A DNA stretch of 64,000 bases from Claveliimonas acetigenes (lineage in GTDB: Bacteria; Bacillota; Clostridia; Lachnospirales; Lachnospiraceae). This document shows positions 61,418 to 64,000 of the stretch, piece by piece; position 1 is the first letter of the stretch, and the number at the start of each line of letters is the position of its first letter. The notes under the pieces are model-generated. The model was not told the DNA's origin and made no database searches. It worked only from the letters and a program-made list of their open reading frames with translations. The DNA lies in NCBI RefSeq assembly GCF_025567385.1, contig NZ_JAOQJU010000001.1, positions 124,001-188,000 of the forward strand. Reading direction: 5' to 3'. Made by a program: the position numbers and the translations under genes.

Positions 61418-61963
61418 ATGAAGAGAGAGAGGTTACAGAAACTGTTTTCAGAAGATAAAGAGATCTTTCAGGGAGGAATGCTGTTTCCTACATGGATCTG
61501 CAAAGGAAAAGAAGAGATAGAAAATAGGAATATTCCCCAGCGTGCGGCAGTGTATCTGGATATTCCCATTCCCTGTGCCGGGCTTTTGTATTATGAAAAA
61601 GAAAAAAGCCTGCATTACTGTGAACAGCAGACATACCAGGTGGTTACTTTGTTGGAAGGTGTAGGGTGTGATTATTCCATAGAAAAAGAAAACTGGCAGA
61701 GGCTGGCAGTGCTTGCACGAAAAGGCATGATTGATGTGATTGTGGTATCCGGACTCAGTAGGTTATCCTATTGTCCGGAAGAAATTTTACAGACAATGGA
61801 AATGCTCCAGTCTTTTCAGGTACAGATAGATTGTATCGGTTATGGAATTTTAGACTATGCCAGACTGAAACAGTATTTAATGCACACCTGGGAGAAACAG
61901 GAACAGTTTGAGCAGGAGTTAGATGCGTATCTGTGCAGTTGCTGTACTAGGGAAAGGATATAA
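61418..61963 (+). CDS. Serine-recombinase-like protein lacking the catalytic Ser
   Basis: About 181 residues. AAVYLDIPIPC stands where resolvases have AXYXRVS, so the nucleophilic Ser is absent. Later VIVVSGLSRLSYCPEEIL matches the VXDLSRLGR block. No DNA-binding domain or zinc ribbon. ATG 61418 follows AGGAGG. It precedes the active-looking large recombinase, so it may be an accessory or regulatory subunit. Confidence 0.7.
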   Translation: MKRERLQKLFSEDKEIFQGGMLFPTWICKGKEEIENRNIPQRAAVYLDIPIPCAGLLYYEKEKSLHYCEQQTYQVVTLLEGVGCDYSIEKENWQRLAVLARKGMIDVIVVSGLSRLSYCPEEILQTMEMLQSFQVQIDCIGYGILDYARLKQYLMHTWEKQEQFEQELDAYLCSCCTRERI

Positions 61964-62217
61964 TGCTCTCGCGGGCAGAACTGCTGAAGATGCGGGAAAT
62001 GACGTTTGAAGACATTGACCCGAAAGAGATACAAGATGTAGAGAAACTGAATATTGATGTAAAAAAGAGCAAACCGGAGAAGATCCGGGAAATCCTGGAG
62101 TCCGGAAAGAATCCTTATTTTCTGAAATATAAGGGGATCACCATAAAGATTGGGTTTGCTTCTACCAACCGTACCATAGAGGAAGCCATAGAAAGCCTTG
62201 TGCAGATGAAATGGTAA
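61963..62217 (+). CDS. DUF6870-like small protein
   Basis: 84 residues, charged, soluble (MLSRAELLKMREMTFEDIDP; GKNPYFLKYKGITIKIGFA). Overlaps the preceding gene by 1 bp (TAATG). Small proteins of this pattern often precede large recombinases in Clostridial elements. Function unknown. Confidence 0.75.
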   Translation: MLSRAELLKMREMTFEDIDPKEIQDVEKLNIDVKKSKPEKIREILESGKNPYFLKYKGITIKIGFASTNRTIEEAIESLVQMKW

Positions 62218-62317
62218 AGCCACGACAGGGATAGGGAAGAATGCGGATTGTTGGCAGATTACAGGGTGGACAAACCTTCTGGACTATGGTAGGATGATGG
62301 CAAGGACCCAGTAGCCT

Positions 62318-62356
62318 CTATCATTTAGGGAATCGGCTGACGAATCTAAATGATAG
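62318..62356 (+). promoter_or_regulatory. Hairpin in the leader of the large recombinase gene
   Basis: CTATCATTTAG (62318-62328) pairs perfectly with CTAAATGATAG (62346-62356), just before the ribosome site of the recombinase. It could be an operator or an RNA structure. Confidence 0.55.
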
Positions 62357-62367
62357 GAGCGAATACA

Positions 62368-64000
62368 ATGAAAAATCAAATACTTAAAAAAATCTATCGT
62401 GCGGTTGTTTACCTGCGCCTTTCTGATGAAGACGGTGATAACAGGGAAAGCGACAGCATATCAAACCAGAGGATACTGATTCATAGCTTCCTGAAGAGCC
62501 ACCCTGAAATTCAGGTGGTAAAAGAATGTGTGGATGATGGATATACCGGCACAAACTTTAACCGCCCTGGTTTTCAGGAAATGCTGCGTATGCTGGAAGA
62601 GGGGGAAGCAGACTGTATTATTGTCAAAGACCTTTCTCGCTATGGAAGGGACTTTTCCGGTGTTTTACAGTATGTGGAACGTATCCTGCCGAAAATGGGT
62701 GTGCGCCTGATCCTTGTCAATGACAATTATGACAGCCTCACGCCAAATCGTGATTTCCTTACCCTGAGATTTAAAAGTTTAATCAATGACCTTTATCCTG
62801 CGGATACTTCCAAAAGTGTGCGTTCCCATTTGTATGTCAAAATGACAGCCGGGCAGTGTGTAGCGCCTTTTGCTTTTTATGGTTATCTGAAATCCGAAGA
62901 GGATAAACATAAGCTGGTTATGGATGAAGTGGCAGCTTCTGTTGTACGGGATATTTACCACATGAAAATGCAGGGCTACAGCCTGACAGATATATCCGAA
63001 GAATTGAACCGGCGTGGGATCTTGACACCTCTTCGGTATAAGCAGGTGTATTTAAAACAGAAATTAAAGACAGGGTTCCGCTTGACGGAAAAACCGGTCT
63101 GGATGCCAACTATGGTACGTCGTATCCTTCTTGATGAACGCTATACCGGAGTGCTGATACAGGGAAAAACAACAACGCCAAACCATAAAGTAAAGGTTGT
63201 GATCCACAAAGAGGAAGCTGAGTGGATACGGTACGAAAATGCCTTTGAGCCGGTTATCAACAGACACCAATATGAAGTGGTAGGTAACCTGATGAAAATG
63301 GATACCATGAGAGGTGCAAAGGGGCTAGCGCTTCTTTCAGGCCTGGTAAAATGTGGGGACTGTAAAGAAAGCATGGTACTGAAAAGCCCAGATAAAGTTC
63401 ACCACTATTATGTATGTTCGACTTCCCTTTATGAAAAGCAGTGCAGTTCCCATAGTATCAGTGAGAAAAAACTGGTAGGAGCTGTGACAGAGGCAATCCT
63501 GCATTATATTTCTGTTCTGATGGAGCTGAAAGAGATACTGGCGTATGTAAAAACTGCCTCAATCCCAAGACAGCGGCTTTTGGAAGAAGACAAAAAACTG
63601 GAGATGCTGGAAAAGGAGAGCCAGAGGATTTTAAACATTAAAGTAAAACTGTATGACAGTTTTGCAGAAGAAATCTTGGACCGGACAGAATTTGAAACCT
63701 TCAAAGCAAAGTATGACCAGTCTTTAGAGGAAATCCGGCAGGCAATGGAGTGCCAGCAAAAGGAAATCCGAAATTTGCAGGAAACCCTTGAAAAACAGCA
63801 GGAGTGGCTGGAATATTTTCTGGAATACCGAGACCGGACGGAAGTGGATCGCTTAATGCTGGTAAATCTGGTCAAACGGATTGAGGTATATGAGCAGAAG
63901 CGCATTATCATTCATTTTTGGTTTGAAGATGAATTTGAAAAGGTATTGGGACTACTGGAAACTGTAAACAGAGCAAAGCCGGACCGGAAAGTGGAAGCCT
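62368..64000 (+). CDS. Large serine recombinase, N-terminal part (cut by window end)
   Basis: Open frame from ATG 62368 to the window end (544 codons seen). RAVVYLRLSDEDGDN carries the catalytic Ser; DGYTGTNFNRPGFQ, VKDLSRYGRDF and NDNYDS complete the resolvase domain; a recombinase domain, zinc ribbon (CGDC...CSTSLYEKQC) and long coiled coil (around codons 400-490) follow. This is the TnpX/TndX-type integrase of conjugative or mobilisable elements. TAGGAGCG precedes the ATG. The C-terminus and attachment site lie outside. Confidence 0.95.
   Translation, partial: MKNQILKKIYRAVVYLRLSDEDGDNRESDSISNQRILIHSFLKSHPEIQVVKECVDDGYTGTNFNRPGFQEMLRMLEEGEADCIIVKDLSRYGRDFSGVLQYVERILPKMGVRLILVNDNYDSLTPNRDFLTLRFKSLINDLYPADTSKSVRSHLYVKMTAGQCVAPFAFYGYLKSEEDKHKLVMDEVAASVVRDIYHMKMQGYSLTDISEELNRRGILTPLRYKQVYLKQKLKTGFRLTEKPVWMPTMVRRILLDERYTGVLIQGKTTTPNHKVKVVIHKEEAEWIRYENAFEPVINRHQYEVVGNLMKMDTMRGAKGLALLSGLVKCGDCKESMVLKSPDKVHHYYVCSTSLYEKQCSSHSISEKKLVGAVTEAILHYISVLMELKEILAYVKTASIPRQRLLEEDKKLEMLEKESQRILNIKVKLYDSFAEEILDRTEFETFKAKYDQSLEEIRQAMECQQKEIRNLQETLEKQQEWLEYFLEYRDRTEVDRLMLVNLVKRIEVYEQKRIIIHFWFEDEFEKVLGLLETVNRAKPDRKVEA

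Noticed and set aside
62528..63911. Small frames on both strands near the right end
   Set aside because: All lie within the single large recombinase frame (62368 to the window end), which carries the catalytic Ser and zinc ribbon.

Overview
The window looks like accessory DNA of a low-GC Firmicute, most likely a gut Lachnospiraceae (Blautia/Ruminococcus/Mediterraneibacter-like). This is inferred from AT-rich coding sequence, strong AGGAGG ribosome sites, agr-type peptide quorum sensing, many radical-SAM peptide clusters, an IS66 element and a Lachnospiraceae-style integrative element at the right end. I see no rRNA, tRNA or CRISPR array. Almost all of it serves small-peptide production, export, sensing and immunity, mixed with decayed mobile DNA.

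Layout. 1-3946: end of a peptide cluster (ABC ATPase, permease, radical SAM enzyme, M50-like protease) closed by metK. 3971-7635: agr locus 1 (agrB-agrD-unknown-LytTR regulator-kinase). 7715-10468: ECF sigma factor operon. 10561-12647 (minus): GntR-regulated ABC transporter ending in a 47-residue peptide. 12880-18496: a RiPP cluster with exporter, two radical SAM/SPASM enzymes and three near-identical Cys-rich precursors on a perfect 212-bp tandem repeat. 18572-20200: XRE regulator and IS21 remnants. 20332-23240: agr locus 2. 23355-25626: orphan winged-helix protein, 203-aa unknown, a structured RNA gene, and an antitoxin-like/GNAT toxin pair. 25752-28677: intact IS66 with 8-bp target duplication. 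28730-31429: two small peptides, a degenerate ABC ATPase, a degenerate kinase fragment, a second winged-helix protein and an AraC remnant. 31628-42747: type II lanthipeptide cluster of the lacticin-481 group (lanA, lanM, lanT, lanRK-like pair, lanFEG-like immunity operon, lipoprotein). 42769-47488: secreted DUF6973-like protein and agr locus 3. 47541-48266: debris of a third copy of the winged-helix/RNA module. 48325-52968: VanR-VanZ-VanS-like system with an ABC transporter. 53012-56769: Cys-rich radical-SAM peptide cluster. 56940-59745: candidate MITE and a second full winged-helix/RNA module. 59940-64000: start of an integrative element with a large serine recombinase running off the window.

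How the parts work together. Five promoters carry the same composite operator: two TTACAT-type half-sites exactly 21 bp apart, a TCG(A/G) between them, and a -10 box exactly 33 bp after the second half-site. They drive the lanthipeptide operon (31628), the secreted protein (42769), a pseudo-receiver gene (46060), agrDB of locus 3 (46622) and the Cys-rich peptide operon (53012). The simplest reading is a quorum-sensing regulon of the LytTR regulator at 44034 that switches on two antimicrobial-like peptides, a secreted protein and its own autoinducer. Immunity (lanFEG) seems to be controlled separately, by the LanRK-like pair through four 11-bp direct repeats at 39605-39643.

The second unusual theme is a mosaic module: orphan winged-helix protein, 203-aa unknown, and a ~204-nt RNA gene with its own perfect sigma-A promoter and terminator. 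It is present twice in full (23355, 57264) and once as debris (47541-48266). The third winged-helix gene (57264) is a visible recombinant of the other two.
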